A stretch of DNA of 33,465 nucleotides, from the NCBI GenBank assembly GCA_003510135.1, contig DOKY01000036.1, positions 80,631 to 114,095 of the forward strand, written 5' to 3'. This DNA is from Pseudothermotoga sp. GTDB taxonomy: Bacteria; Thermotogota; Thermotogae; Thermotogales; DSM-5069. This document shows, in pieces, positions 7,948 through 15,657 of the stretch (position 1 is the stretch's first letter; each line of letters begins with the position of its first letter). Both the position numbers and the translations under genes were made by a program. The notes beneath the pieces were generated by a model. That model did no database searches and had not been told where the DNA came from. It saw only the letters and a list, made by a program, of their open reading frames with translations.

Positions 7948-8599
7948 CTTGATTCCTCCTTTTGAGCTCTTTCCCGTCGTACAGCCAGACTCCCTTTTCC
8001 TGCGTTCCCAGGACAGAAGTTATGGCGTTCTCGATATCTGAGAAAACCTCGTCCATCGAATCGGACTCGACGATTAGCAGGGGGGAAAGATCGTAATTCT
8101 CGAAGTATCTCTCGTACTCTGCATTCAGAGCATGCCAGTACGCTTCGTCAATCGCGAGTTCCCAGTTTCTTCCCCTCTTTTTGATTCGTTCTATTGCCGT
8201 GCGGGTTGAACAGCGCAGATAGATCATCAACTCTGGTGCCAAAGAATACTTCAAAAACTCTCCCTGAACCTCCCGGTAGATGTCGTACTCGAGCTGGTTC
8301 ATCTCTTTCCTTTTCAAAAGTACCGTTGGAAAGATGTGATCGCAGAAAATGCATCTGTCCATCACCACGTTTCCGACCTGTTTCGCCAGCTCCATTTGCT
8401 GAAACCTTTTCGTCAGAAAATAGATTTGCAGATGGAAACCCCACTTCGCGGGATCAGCGTAAAAGTGAGTCAGAAGATCGACGATCTTTTCGTCCGTCAG
8501 CTCGTAGATCGGTTCCAGTCCGAGTCTCTCCGAAATGACCCTGATGAGCGTGGTCTTACCAGCTCCGACCGTTCCTTCGACAACGATCTTCGGTCTCAC
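7940..8599 (-). CDS. Deoxynucleoside kinase, first of a tandem pair
   Basis: The 219-residue protein is a paralogue of the downstream kinase: P-loop GTVGAGKTT near residue 9, the motif VMDRCIFCDHIF in place of the usual ERS/DRS-Y, and the lid ERIKKRGRNWE. It should phosphorylate a deoxynucleoside with ATP in the cytoplasm. The GTG start at 8599 overlaps the stop of the inositol monophosphatase gene (GTGA). The substitution of Cys after the DR differs from its partner, suggesting divergence in substrate or partner choice. No separate promoter is seen. Confidence 0.88.
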   Translation of the reverse strand: MRPKIVVEGTVGAGKTTLIRVISERLGLEPIYELTDEKIVDLLTHFYADPAKWGFHLQIYFLTKRFQQMELAKQVGNVVMDRCIFCDHIFPTVLLKRKEMNQLEYDIYREVQGEFLKYSLAPELMIYLRCSTRTAIERIKKRGRNWELAIDEAYWHALNAEYERYFENYDLSPLLIVESDSMDEVFSDIENAITSVLGTQEKGVWLYDGKELKRRNQGA

Positions 8600-9360
8600 A
8601 ATTCCACCAGAGCAGATCTCAACTGCTCGAATATCGATGGCACGGCAGCGATTATCTCACCGCTCTCCAGGTCGAACTCACCGTTCAATCCCCCAACCAC
8701 GACACCAGCCTCCTGAGCGATCAAAACTCCTGCAGCCATGTCCCAAGGCTTAAGGGCGACTTCCCAGTATCCATCGAACCTGCCACAGGCAAGATAACAC
8801 AACTCGAGGGCCGAGGAACCTATGATTCTGACCTCCTGGCACATCCTGCTGAGTTTCTCAACGCTTTTCATTGACCATTTCAGCTTCGTTTCATCGTAAG
8901 GCCATCCAGTGACCAGAAGGGATCGATCCATGGTCGGCCTCTTTTCGTTTACGATACGTTTGTCATTCAGGAGTGCTCCCCTTCCAAGTTCCGCGTAGAA
9001 CATCTCGTCCGTGAAGGGAATGTAGATCGCTCCCTCCACGATCTTGCCAAAACTCAGTCTGGCCACGCTCACAGCAAAGTACGGCAGGGAGTGCGAGTAG
9101 TTCAACGTGCCGTCGATGGGGTCAACCACGAAGACCGTTTCGGCACTGGGTATTCCTGTCTCCTCACAGCCCTCCTCAAGAACGAACGTGGCGCCAGGAT
9201 AATATTTCCTCAGCACCTCGACTATGGCCTTCTGGCACTCAACGTCTGCCTGGGTCACCACGTCTGCCCTCATGCTCTTCGTCTTTATCGAGAGTTCTTT
9301 CTCGAAGAAATGCATGGCGATCTCGCCAGCCTTTTTCGCAGCCTCACAAATGGGTTTCAT
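8596..9360 (-). CDS. suhB: Inositol-1-monophosphatase family protein
   Basis: Mg-dependent, Li-sensitive phosphatase fold. The 254-residue protein has the metal-binding Glu pair in LEEG (about residues 61-64), VDPIDGTLNY (79-88) and the C-terminal KPWDMAAGVLIAQEAG, plus GSSALELCYLACGRFDGYWE. In T. maritima this family member (TM1415, from memory) hydrolyses inositol 1-phosphate, and hyperthermophilic Thermotoga make di-myo-inositol phosphate solutes; homologues also act on fructose 1,6-bisphosphate. Its ATG at 9360 lies 17 bases inside the end of uvrB. Confidence 0.92.
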   Translation of the reverse strand: MKPICEAAKKAGEIAMHFFEKELSIKTKSMRADVVTQADVECQKAIVEVLRKYYPGATFVLEEGCEETGIPSAETVFVVDPIDGTLNYSHSLPYFAVSVARLSFGKIVEGAIYIPFTDEMFYAELGRGALLNDKRIVNEKRPTMDRSLLVTGWPYDETKLKWSMKSVEKLSRMCQEVRIIGSSALELCYLACGRFDGYWEVALKPWDMAAGVLIAQEAGVVVGGLNGEFDLESGEIIAAVPSIFEQLRSALVEL

Positions 9361-11344
9361 GTTTTCTCATTTCCTCCTTCAATCTGAAGATCTCATCTCT
9401 CAGAACGGCCGCATCTTCGTACCTCAACTCGCTCGCGGCTCTGTACATCTCTTCCTCTAAGATAGCTATGCGTTCTTCCAGACTGAGATCTTTCACGAGA
9501 TCGAGATATTCCAGCTTGGGCTTTTCTTCGATGAACTTTTCGAATATCTCTATTTGCAATGGCTTTATGATGGGCTTCGGCGTTATGTTGTGCTTCCTGT
9601 TGTACTCGATCTGGATCTTCCTTCTCCTGTTGGTCTCCTCTATTGCCCTCTGCATCGCTGGAGTGATCCTGTCTGCGTACATGAGAACTTTCCCGTTGAG
9701 GTTTCTCGCAACCCTTCCCATGATCTGTATGAGTGTGGTTTCTGATCTCAAAAAGCCTTCCTTGTCACAGTCCATTATTGCGACAAGAGAAACTTCCGGA
9801 AGGTCCAGACCCTCCCTGAGAAGGTTTATTCCCACGACAACGTCGACATCACCGCGCCTGAGCTTTTTGAGTACCTCGATTCGCTCGATCGCATCGAGCT
9901 CTGAATGTATGTACAGCGATCTGATGCCCAGTTCTGTCAGATATTCGCTGAGTCTTTCGGCGGTTTTCTTCGTGAGAACTGTCACGAGAGCCCTTTCTCC
10001 TCTTTCCACGACCTTCCTGATTTCGAAAACGAGATCGTCTATCTGTCCTTTCGTGGGCCTGACCTCGACTTCTGGATCGACCAGTCCTGTCGGTCTGATG
10101 AGTTGTTCAACAACCTGCTCGCTCACTTGCAATTCGAACGGGCCAGGCGTCGCGGAGACAAAGATGATCTGTGGTACCTTCTTGAGAAACTCTTCGAAGG
10201 TGAGGGGTCGGTTGTCGAAGGCCGAGGGTAATCTGAAACCGTAGTCCACCAGGTTCTTCTTTCGTGAGAACTCGCCGCGCCACATGGCTCTCAACTGTGG
10301 CACGGCGATGTGCGACTCGTCTATGAAGACCAAAAAATCCTCATCAAAGTAGTCAAGAAGCGTGTAGGGTGGTTCGCCAGGCTTACGATCATCGAAATGT
10401 CTCGAGTAGTTCTCTATGCCCGGACAGTGTCCTATGGAGATCAAGAGTTCCAGGTCGTGCATCGTTCTCTGTTGAAGCCTCTGCATCTCGAGCAACTTGC
10501 CCTGTTTCTTCAGCTCCTCGAGCCTCTCTTTGAGTTCCTCTTTGATCGATTCGACGGCGCGTCTCAGCTTTTCTTCAGTGGTTATGAACTCCACTGCCGG
10601 GTAAATCGTGATCTTTTGATATTCTTCTATGCTCGTCCTGTTCAGCTTGTCGAAGGATTCTATCCTGTCCACGTTTGAACCGAAGAATTCGACACGTATA
10701 CCCTCGTCCTGATACGTCGGATAAATTTCCAGCACGTCCCCTGCAAGCCTAAAACATCCTTTCAGGGTGATCTCGCTGCTTCTGGAATAACCGATCCTCG
10801 CAAGTTTTCGAGCCACCTCGTGCGGATCGATCCTTTGTCCAACGTGCAACTGGATGTTCATCGTGTCGAAATCCGTCGGATCACCCGAAGCGTAGATACA
10901 GGAAACACTCGCGACCACCACGACATCCCTTCTGGTCCTCACGGACTTGAACGTGGACATCCTCATACGCACAAGAACGTCGTTTATGTCGGCGTTCTTT
11001 TCTATGTAAAGGTCCTTCGAGGGCACGTACGCCTCAGGCTGGTAATAATCGTAGTAGCTGATGAAGTATTCGACCCTGTTCTTCGGAAAGAAGTTCTTGA
11101 ACTCTCCGTAGAGTTGTGCGGCAAGTGTTTTATTCGGTGAGATGACCAGTGCGGGTCTGTTCAAGCGCGCGATGATGTTGGCCATCGTGAAGGTCTTGCC
11201 ACTGCCCGTGACTCCTATGAGCGTTTGGAACCTGTAGCCTTTCAGAATTCCCTCAACGAGCTTTTCTATCGCTTGAGGTTGATCACCCCTGGGCTCGAAA
11301 TCGCTTACCAGTTCGAACAAGCTATCGTTCCCCCGATCCTTCAT
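9344..11344 (-). CDS. uvrB: UvrABC system protein B
   Basis: Damage-verifying helicase subunit of nucleotide excision repair. The 666-residue length is normal. Visible motifs are Walker A GVTGSGKTFTMAN (near residue 45), the beta-hairpin YYDYYQPEAYVP that inserts behind the lesion, DExx-box VFIDESH, helicase motif VVGINLLREGLDLPEV, the QIMGRVARN motif VI, and a C-terminal UVR domain (LRYEDAAVLRDEIFRLKEEM) that contacts UvrC. The ATG at 11344 overlaps the stop of the SYLF gene by four bases. uvrA and uvrC are not in the window. Confidence 0.98.
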   Translation of the reverse strand: MKDRGNDSLFELVSDFEPRGDQPQAIEKLVEGILKGYRFQTLIGVTGSGKTFTMANIIARLNRPALVISPNKTLAAQLYGEFKNFFPKNRVEYFISYYDYYQPEAYVPSKDLYIEKNADINDVLVRMRMSTFKSVRTRRDVVVVASVSCIYASGDPTDFDTMNIQLHVGQRIDPHEVARKLARIGYSRSSEITLKGCFRLAGDVLEIYPTYQDEGIRVEFFGSNVDRIESFDKLNRTSIEEYQKITIYPAVEFITTEEKLRRAVESIKEELKERLEELKKQGKLLEMQRLQQRTMHDLELLISIGHCPGIENYSRHFDDRKPGEPPYTLLDYFDEDFLVFIDESHIAVPQLRAMWRGEFSRKKNLVDYGFRLPSAFDNRPLTFEEFLKKVPQIIFVSATPGPFELQVSEQVVEQLIRPTGLVDPEVEVRPTKGQIDDLVFEIRKVVERGERALVTVLTKKTAERLSEYLTELGIRSLYIHSELDAIERIEVLKKLRRGDVDVVVGINLLREGLDLPEVSLVAIMDCDKEGFLRSETTLIQIMGRVARNLNGKVLMYADRITPAMQRAIEETNRRRKIQIEYNRKHNITPKPIIKPLQIEIFEKFIEEKPKLEYLDLVKDLSLEERIAILEEEMYRAASELRYEDAAVLRDEIFRLKEEMRKHETHL

Positions 11345-12012
11345 TGGCTTGGCTGCAGATAGATCATACCGTTGAGATACTCGATCAACTCGACAGCTTC
11401 TTTCGTGTGAGGCTGGCGTTTCAGCATCTCATCGCTTGTCAACAGAGAACCGTAGTACTCCCTGTTCGCATCGTTGTCAACCTGGACGATTGAACCCTGC
11501 AAGGATAAACCTGCGAAGAATCCTTTGCTCACGGAGTAGGAGTAAATCGACGACTGGAGTTTGTAGTCTGTTTCTGCCGAGAGCGATCTTCCCATAGGCC
11601 CTGCTGCAACGCTGACGTTGCCGCCAAGTGTCACGTTGCCAGACACAAGATTTTTCACCGCCTGTTCGTTCATCAAAACAAGGACCAATCCAACGTTCTG
11701 AATTCCCAGTTGTGCTCCAAGGCTCAAGCCCGTGAGCTTCAAAAAGACTGGTCCGTACCACTTACCGCTCGGAACGTCGCGTTTGAGCAGGAAACCTTCT
11801 CCGTACTGTCCACCTATGACCAAACCAACTTTGATCAGTGATGGAAAGATCGCGACACCCTCGGACTGTCTCAACAGTTCCGCGAAAGCCCCGCTGTCTG
11901 GGATGCTCGACAGCTCTTTCAGGATCGAGAGTGCGGAACTGAGCCTTTCGTTCGCAGGAACCGCGAAGATCAGGAAAGGCACGCACAGTATCAGGACCAC
12001 CACCTTTTTCAT
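11341..12012 (-). CDS. SYLF (Ysc84) domain protein with signal peptide
   Basis: The 223-residue protein starts with a clear signal peptide (MKKVVVLILCVPFLIFAVPA) and has the SYLF/Ysc84 lipid-binding domain: LRQSEGVAIFPSLIKVGLVI, GGQYGEGFLLKR, WYGPVFLKLTGLSLGAQLG and GNVSVAAGPMGRSL. In bacteria these secreted or periplasmic proteins have no settled role; eukaryotic SYLF domains bind phosphoinositides. The ATG at 12012 has GGGAGGTG upstream. It is the first gene of the long minus-strand series and diverges from the ferredoxin gene. Its coupling to uvrB by a 4-base overlap is curious, but a shared function is not implied. Confidence 0.88.
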   Translation of the reverse strand: MKKVVVLILCVPFLIFAVPANERLSSALSILKELSSIPDSGAFAELLRQSEGVAIFPSLIKVGLVIGGQYGEGFLLKRDVPSGKWYGPVFLKLTGLSLGAQLGIQNVGLVLVLMNEQAVKNLVSGNVTLGGNVSVAAGPMGRSLSAETDYKLQSSIYSYSVSKGFFAGLSLQGSIVQVDNDANREYYGSLLTSDEMLKRQPHTKEAVELIEYLNGMIYLQPSQ

Positions 12013-12033
12013 GTTAACACCTCCCGGAAAGAG

Positions 12034-12063
12034 TTTACTACGTTAGGGTGTTTCTACTATAAT
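12034..12063 (+). promoter_or_regulatory. Ferredoxin promoter
   Basis: TTTACT (12034-12039), 18-base spacer, TATAAT (12058-12063), about 37 bases before the ferredoxin ATG. The same 80-base gap must hold the promoter of the divergent SYLF-uvrB series; TATTAT/TATAGT on the minus strand at about 12057-12066 are weak -10 candidates for it. Confidence 0.6.
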
Positions 12064-12099
12064 AAGACTTGGGTTCAAAGAACGCAGGAGGTGTTTGAA

Positions 12100-12282
12100 A
12101 TGAGAGTCAGGGTTGACGAAGCTGCTTGCATCGGTTGTGGCGTCTGCGAAAGCCTTTGCCCTGAGGTGTTCAAACTCGCAGACGATGGCAAAGCGAAGGT
12201 TCTCCAGCCAGAGACGGAGGAGAGCTGTGCGCGCGACGCTGCCGACAGCTGTCCAACAGGCGCGATCCACATTGAGGAGTGA
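12100..12282 (+). CDS. [4Fe-4S] ferredoxin
   Basis: The 60-residue protein begins MRVRVDEAACIGCGVCESLC and ends with DSCPTGAIHIEE. The cluster ligands follow the single-cluster pattern: C10, C13, C16 in CIGCGVC and C51 in SCPTGA, with C20 and C43 positioned for the disulfide known in the Thermotoga maritima protein, which this closely resembles as I recall it. It is a soluble electron carrier for pyruvate:ferredoxin oxidoreductase and the electron-bifurcating hydrogenase in Thermotogales. The ATG at 12100 has AGGAGGTG six bases upstream; a GTG at 12091 is inside that site and is not the start. It is monocistronic, with its own promoter and terminator. Confidence 0.96.
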   Translation: MRVRVDEAACIGCGVCESLCPEVFKLADDGKAKVLQPETEESCARDAADSCPTGAIHIEE

Positions 12283-12317
12283 AAAGAGGCGGAGACCCGC
12301 CTCTTTTCTTCTTTCTC
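12282..12317 (+). terminator. Rho-independent terminator of ferredoxin
   Basis: AAAAGAGGCGG (12282-12292) pairs perfectly with CCGCCTCTTTT (12297-12307) around a 4-base AGAC loop, followed by TTCTTTC. It begins at the ferredoxin stop codon. Confidence 0.95.
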
Positions 12318-12359
12318 GGTGGCGGTGGAACTTTTTTAGAACATAAACAATTCTGTTCC

Positions 12360-12388
12360 TTGATCTTTCCCCTCCCCGGTTGGATAAT
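12360..12388 (+). promoter_or_regulatory. dnaA promoter with a DnaA-box-like sequence over the -10
   Basis: TTGATC (12360-12365), a 17-base spacer and GATAAT (12383-12388) make a good sigma-70-type promoter, 38 bases before the dnaA ATG. On the minus strand 12379-12387 reads TTATCCAAC, seven of nine matches to the E. coli DnaA box TTATCCACA, overlapping the -10. I see no cluster of such boxes or an AT-rich unwinding element, so there is no case for an origin here. Confidence 0.6.
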
Positions 12389-12426
12389 AGTAATTGCTCA
12401 CCTCTCAGACGGATTGGGGTTTCACC

Positions 12427-13749
12427 ATGAAAGAAAAGATCATAGAGGCCCTGAAGGCCAAACTTAATCGTCGAGTTTGGGACAGCTGGTTCAGCACTTT
12501 CGATGTGAAGGACATTGGGGAGAATCTCGTCGTTTTCGAGGTTGGTAACCTTTTCATCAAAGACTGGCTCGAGATGAAGTATGGTAGCCTCATAGCACGC
12601 ACATTGAAGGAAGTTTTCAATCGTCCGGTCGATTTCAAGATAGAGCACGCACCACTGCAGAACCAACCTGAGGAAGACGAGCATGAACCTCTGGTGAGGA
12701 AGAGACCACTCGTCCTGACCCCGCTCAATCCTATCTTCACCTTCGAGAACTTCGTGGTGGGTCCAGGCAACATGTTTGCTTACAGCGCATGTCTTGAAGC
12801 AGCAATGCATCCTGGCAAGTACAATCCGTTGTTCTTGTATGGGGGCGTGGGCCTCGGTAAAACTCATCTGCTGCAAGCTATAGGGCATTACCTTTTCAAA
12901 CATCAGCCAGAAATGAGGGTCGTTTATTTGACGAGCGAACGCTTTCTGAACGAGTTGATAGAGGCCATTCAGAGGGGCACGACACAGGAGTTCAGGGAAC
13001 GCTACAGAACGAAGATAGACGTTCTGTTACTGGACGACGTGCAGTTTCTCATTGGGAAAAACGGCATTCAGACCGAACTGTTCCACACCTTCAACGAACT
13101 CTACAACGCTGGGAAGCAGATCGTGATTTGTTCTGACAGAGACCCACAGATGCTCGATGGCTTCCAAGACAGACTGATAAGCCGTTTCCAGATGGGCGTG
13201 GTCGTGAAGATCGAAAAACCAGACATCGAAACGTGTTTTAAGATAGCACAGAAGATGGTCAAGCTCGAGGGTGCGGAGCTGCCCGAAGACGTTTTGATGC
13301 TCATCGCCGAAAAGTTCAGCGACAACATGAGGAGGCTTAAGGGTGCGATCGTCAAACTCTTGATGTACAAGCAGATCTACAACGAAGAGATCGACATTGC
13401 CAAAGCTGGACAGATACTTTCAATAGAGTCTTCTGCCAGGCAAGTGCCTTTAGAAGATAAACTGTTTGATGTGCTGTGCCAGTTCTTTGGGGTCACCACA
13501 GAAGAACTCAGGGGAAACAGCAGGAAAAGCAACGTGTTGATTGCCCGCCAAATGGGCATGTACGTCGCGAAGAACTACCTGGGTCTGTCGCTGAGGAAGA
13601 TCGCCGAGATGTTCAACAAATCACATCCGACCGTATCCAACGCGATCGGGAAGTTCGAACTGAACATGAGGAGCAACAAATCGCTCGAGACCATGCTCAA
13701 CAAAGTCCTAGAACAGTTCAGGGAGAAGACGGCAAACCAAACGCTGTGA
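12427..13749 (+). CDS. dnaA: Chromosomal replication initiator protein DnaA
   Basis: AAA+ initiator that binds DnaA boxes and unwinds oriC. The 440-residue protein has the N-terminal domain (EKIIEALKAKLNRRVWDSWF), Walker A GGVGLGKTH, Walker B VLLLDDVQFL, sensor/arginine-finger region DRLISRFQMG, and the C-terminal DNA-binding signature RQMGMYVAKNYLGLSLRKIA followed by KSHPTVSNAI. The ATG at 12427 is preferred to an upstream in-frame ATG at 12394 because the extra 11 residues are not part of the family and TTGGGGT lies upstream. dnaN is not adjacent; the next gene, gpsA, converges and overlaps the last 32 bases on the other strand. Confidence 0.98.
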   Translation: MKEKIIEALKAKLNRRVWDSWFSTFDVKDIGENLVVFEVGNLFIKDWLEMKYGSLIARTLKEVFNRPVDFKIEHAPLQNQPEEDEHEPLVRKRPLVLTPLNPIFTFENFVVGPGNMFAYSACLEAAMHPGKYNPLFLYGGVGLGKTHLLQAIGHYLFKHQPEMRVVYLTSERFLNELIEAIQRGTTQEFRERYRTKIDVLLLDDVQFLIGKNGIQTELFHTFNELYNAGKQIVICSDRDPQMLDGFQDRLISRFQMGVVVKIEKPDIETCFKIAQKMVKLEGAELPEDVLMLIAEKFSDNMRRLKGAIVKLLMYKQIYNEEIDIAKAGQILSIESSARQVPLEDKLFDVLCQFFGVTTEELRGNSRKSNVLIARQMGMYVAKNYLGLSLRKIAEMFNKSHPTVSNAIGKFELNMRSNKSLETMLNKVLEQFREKTANQTL

Positions 13750-14728
13750 GACAGCTCTCCAGCTTCAATGGACGTTCCATCAGTTCTTTAATGCTCAAAG
13801 CTGGATTTTTCTTCTTGAAGAGGATCTCATACACCTGCTCGCATATGGGCATTTCAACATCCAAATCTCTCGCCAGTCTCAAGAGCGGTCCCACGGTATG
13901 AACACCCTCCGCAACCATCTTCATTTGCCCAAGCACTTCAGATAGCTCGACCCCTTTCGCAACCATCTCGCCGACGTATCTGTTTCTGCTGTAAGGACTG
14001 TTGCACGTGACGATGAGATCCCCGACACCTGCCAAGCCCATGAAAGTGAGAGGACTTTCAGCCCCAAAGGCCAGTCCAAAGCGAGCCATCTCGTGCAGAC
14101 CACGAGTGATAAGCGCAGCCTTGGCGTTGTACCAGCCTCCCAGCCCGTCCACAACACCGGCCGCAATGGCGATCACGTTTTTCACAGCACCACTGACTTC
14201 CACACCAAGCACATCGTGACTGAGGTAAACTCTGAAGTAAGAGTTGCTCACTGCTCTCTGCAAGTTTCTGGCACCTTCCAGGTCCCTGGATGCGATGACC
14301 ACGGCCGTGGGTAGTTTCCTGGCCACCTCTATCGCATGACAGGGACCGGACAGCACCGCATAGGTCGCATCGGGCCAGACTTCCCGAACGATCTGACTTA
14401 CAGTCTTCAAGTTTTCATCGATGCCCTTCGACAGATTCAGAACCATTCTTGGAGCAGTCCATAACTTTTTCAAAACTTCTCTCACATGCTTCACAGGCAC
14501 TGCTATCACAACCAGATCGGAAAAACGACTGAGCTCTTGGAAATCTGTTGTCGCCCTCAGTTCGACCGGAAGCTCGATGCCTTCAAGGTACTCACTCCTG
14601 TGATCGTTGTTGATCTTCTCGGCTATCTCTTTTCTTCTCGCCCAGAGGAGCACATCGTGCCCGTTTTCAACCAGAAGTTTCGCGAATGCAGTTCCCCAGC
14701 TACCGGCACCGATGATCGATAGCCTCAC
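13718..14728 (-). CDS. gpsA: Glycerol-3-phosphate dehydrogenase [NAD(P)+]
   Basis: Reduces dihydroxyacetone phosphate to sn-glycerol 3-phosphate for phospholipid synthesis, upstream of pgsA in the pathway. The 336-residue protein has the nucleotide-binding GAGSWGTAFAKLL at its N-terminus, VLNLSKGID, LSGPCHAIEV, the catalytic-lysine region SGAVKNVIAIAAG and the C-terminal domain GLAGVGDLIVTCNSPYSRNR. The start is the GTG at 14728, which overlaps the trmB stop (GTGA) and has GAGGTGAT six bases upstream; the open frame further upstream belongs to trmB. Its 3' end overlaps dnaA antisense by 32 bases. Confidence 0.97.
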   Translation of the reverse strand: MRLSIIGAGSWGTAFAKLLVENGHDVLLWARRKEIAEKINNDHRSEYLEGIELPVELRATTDFQELSRFSDLVVIAVPVKHVREVLKKLWTAPRMVLNLSKGIDENLKTVSQIVREVWPDATYAVLSGPCHAIEVARKLPTAVVIASRDLEGARNLQRAVSNSYFRVYLSHDVLGVEVSGAVKNVIAIAAGVVDGLGGWYNAKAALITRGLHEMARFGLAFGAESPLTFMGLAGVGDLIVTCNSPYSRNRYVGEMVAKGVELSEVLGQMKMVAEGVHTVGPLLRLARDLDVEMPICEQVYEILFKKKNPALSIKELMERPLKLESCLTAFGLPSSP

Positions 14729-15657
14729 GTGCTTATCACCTCGGCAATCTTTTTGACGGAGAACTTGACCACATAAGTTCTGTACGCGAGAGCGTCCGGG
14801 TCCAGCTTGACTAACCAACCATCCTGTTTCTTCTCCACACTTATGAAGTATCTCTGCTGAAAGTTCGATTCGTTCGACACTATTCTCAAAAGATATTCAT
14901 TTTCCGAGGTGTAAACTCCTTTGACAACAAACACCCCGCGTTCGTGGTGAAAGACTTGTCCTTTCAACCGAAGCAATTTTTTGGCATCTACGTTCTTGAC
15001 GTGTACGTGCGGCATGACTATCTCTCCCCACGTCCATCTTTCTACCGTTCTGTGGTTCACTTTAACAGCCTTGACTGTGAAACTCACCTTCCCCTGTGAG
15101 AACCATTTCTTCTCATAACGTGTTCCCAAAACGACACGTTCGTTCTTCCAGGTAAAGATCTCACCGAAACATCCGCTCGCTTCGATCAGTCTGGCCATGT
15201 CATTGACGTACCAGTCCACATCGCTCGTGAGCTGGAAAAAACCGTTTTTCTTCAGAACGGCGGCTGCGATCCGAACGAACTCTTCGTTGGTGAACCTTCG
15301 GTGCTCGTGAGATTTCTTGGGCCAAGGGCATGGAAAGTTCACGTAGATCTCCTGGATGGATTCATCCTCGAAAAACTCCCGGAGGCCGAATTGACCATCC
15401 ACCATGAAGACTCGAACGTTCCCAAGGCCTTCTGCGTGAATTCTCTTCTGGATCTTGACGATACTCGTGAGGGACGTCTCGAAACCAACGTAATCTCTTG
15501 AAGGGTAAGTCTTCGCGAGGTTCACCAAGAATTCCCCATTACCAAAACCAAGCTCCACGACGAGCTCGGCCGCCCTGTTGAATATGCTTTTCCAGTTTAT
15601 TGGGAGAGTCAGCTTTTTGGCATCGATGCAGTACGAAAAAACACCTAACCCATTCAT
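14725..15657 (-). CDS. trmB: tRNA (guanine-N7-)-methyltransferase with C-terminal extension
   Basis: Makes m7G46 in tRNA variable loops using S-adenosylmethionine. Visible are the SAM-binding motif ELGFGNGEFLVNLA (near residue 36), YVGFE, VDGQ, the family signature NFPCPWPKKSHEHRR (near residue 110) and QLTSDVDWYV. At 310 residues it is about 100 longer than the common TrmB; residues from about 195 form an extra beta-rich domain (WGEIVMPHVHVKN, HHERGVFVVKGVY, RYFISVEKKQDGWLVKLD). Thermotogales TrmB proteins have such an extension as far as I know; its role is not established. The ATG at 15657 overlaps the preceding stop by four bases. Confidence 0.93.
   Translation of the reverse strand: MNGLGVFSYCIDAKKLTLPINWKSIFNRAAELVVELGFGNGEFLVNLAKTYPSRDYVGFETSLTSIVKIQKRIHAEGLGNVRVFMVDGQFGLREFFEDESIQEIYVNFPCPWPKKSHEHRRFTNEEFVRIAAAVLKKNGFFQLTSDVDWYVNDMARLIEASGCFGEIFTWKNERVVLGTRYEKKWFSQGKVSFTVKAVKVNHRTVERWTWGEIVMPHVHVKNVDAKKLLRLKGQVFHHERGVFVVKGVYTSENEYLLRIVSNESNFQQRYFISVEKKQDGWLVKLDPDALAYRTYVVKFSVKKIAEVIST

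Noticed and set aside
14729..14818. N-terminal extension of gpsA
   Set aside because: It is inside trmB in another frame; the GTG at 14728 has a good ribosome site and starts the nucleotide-binding fold.
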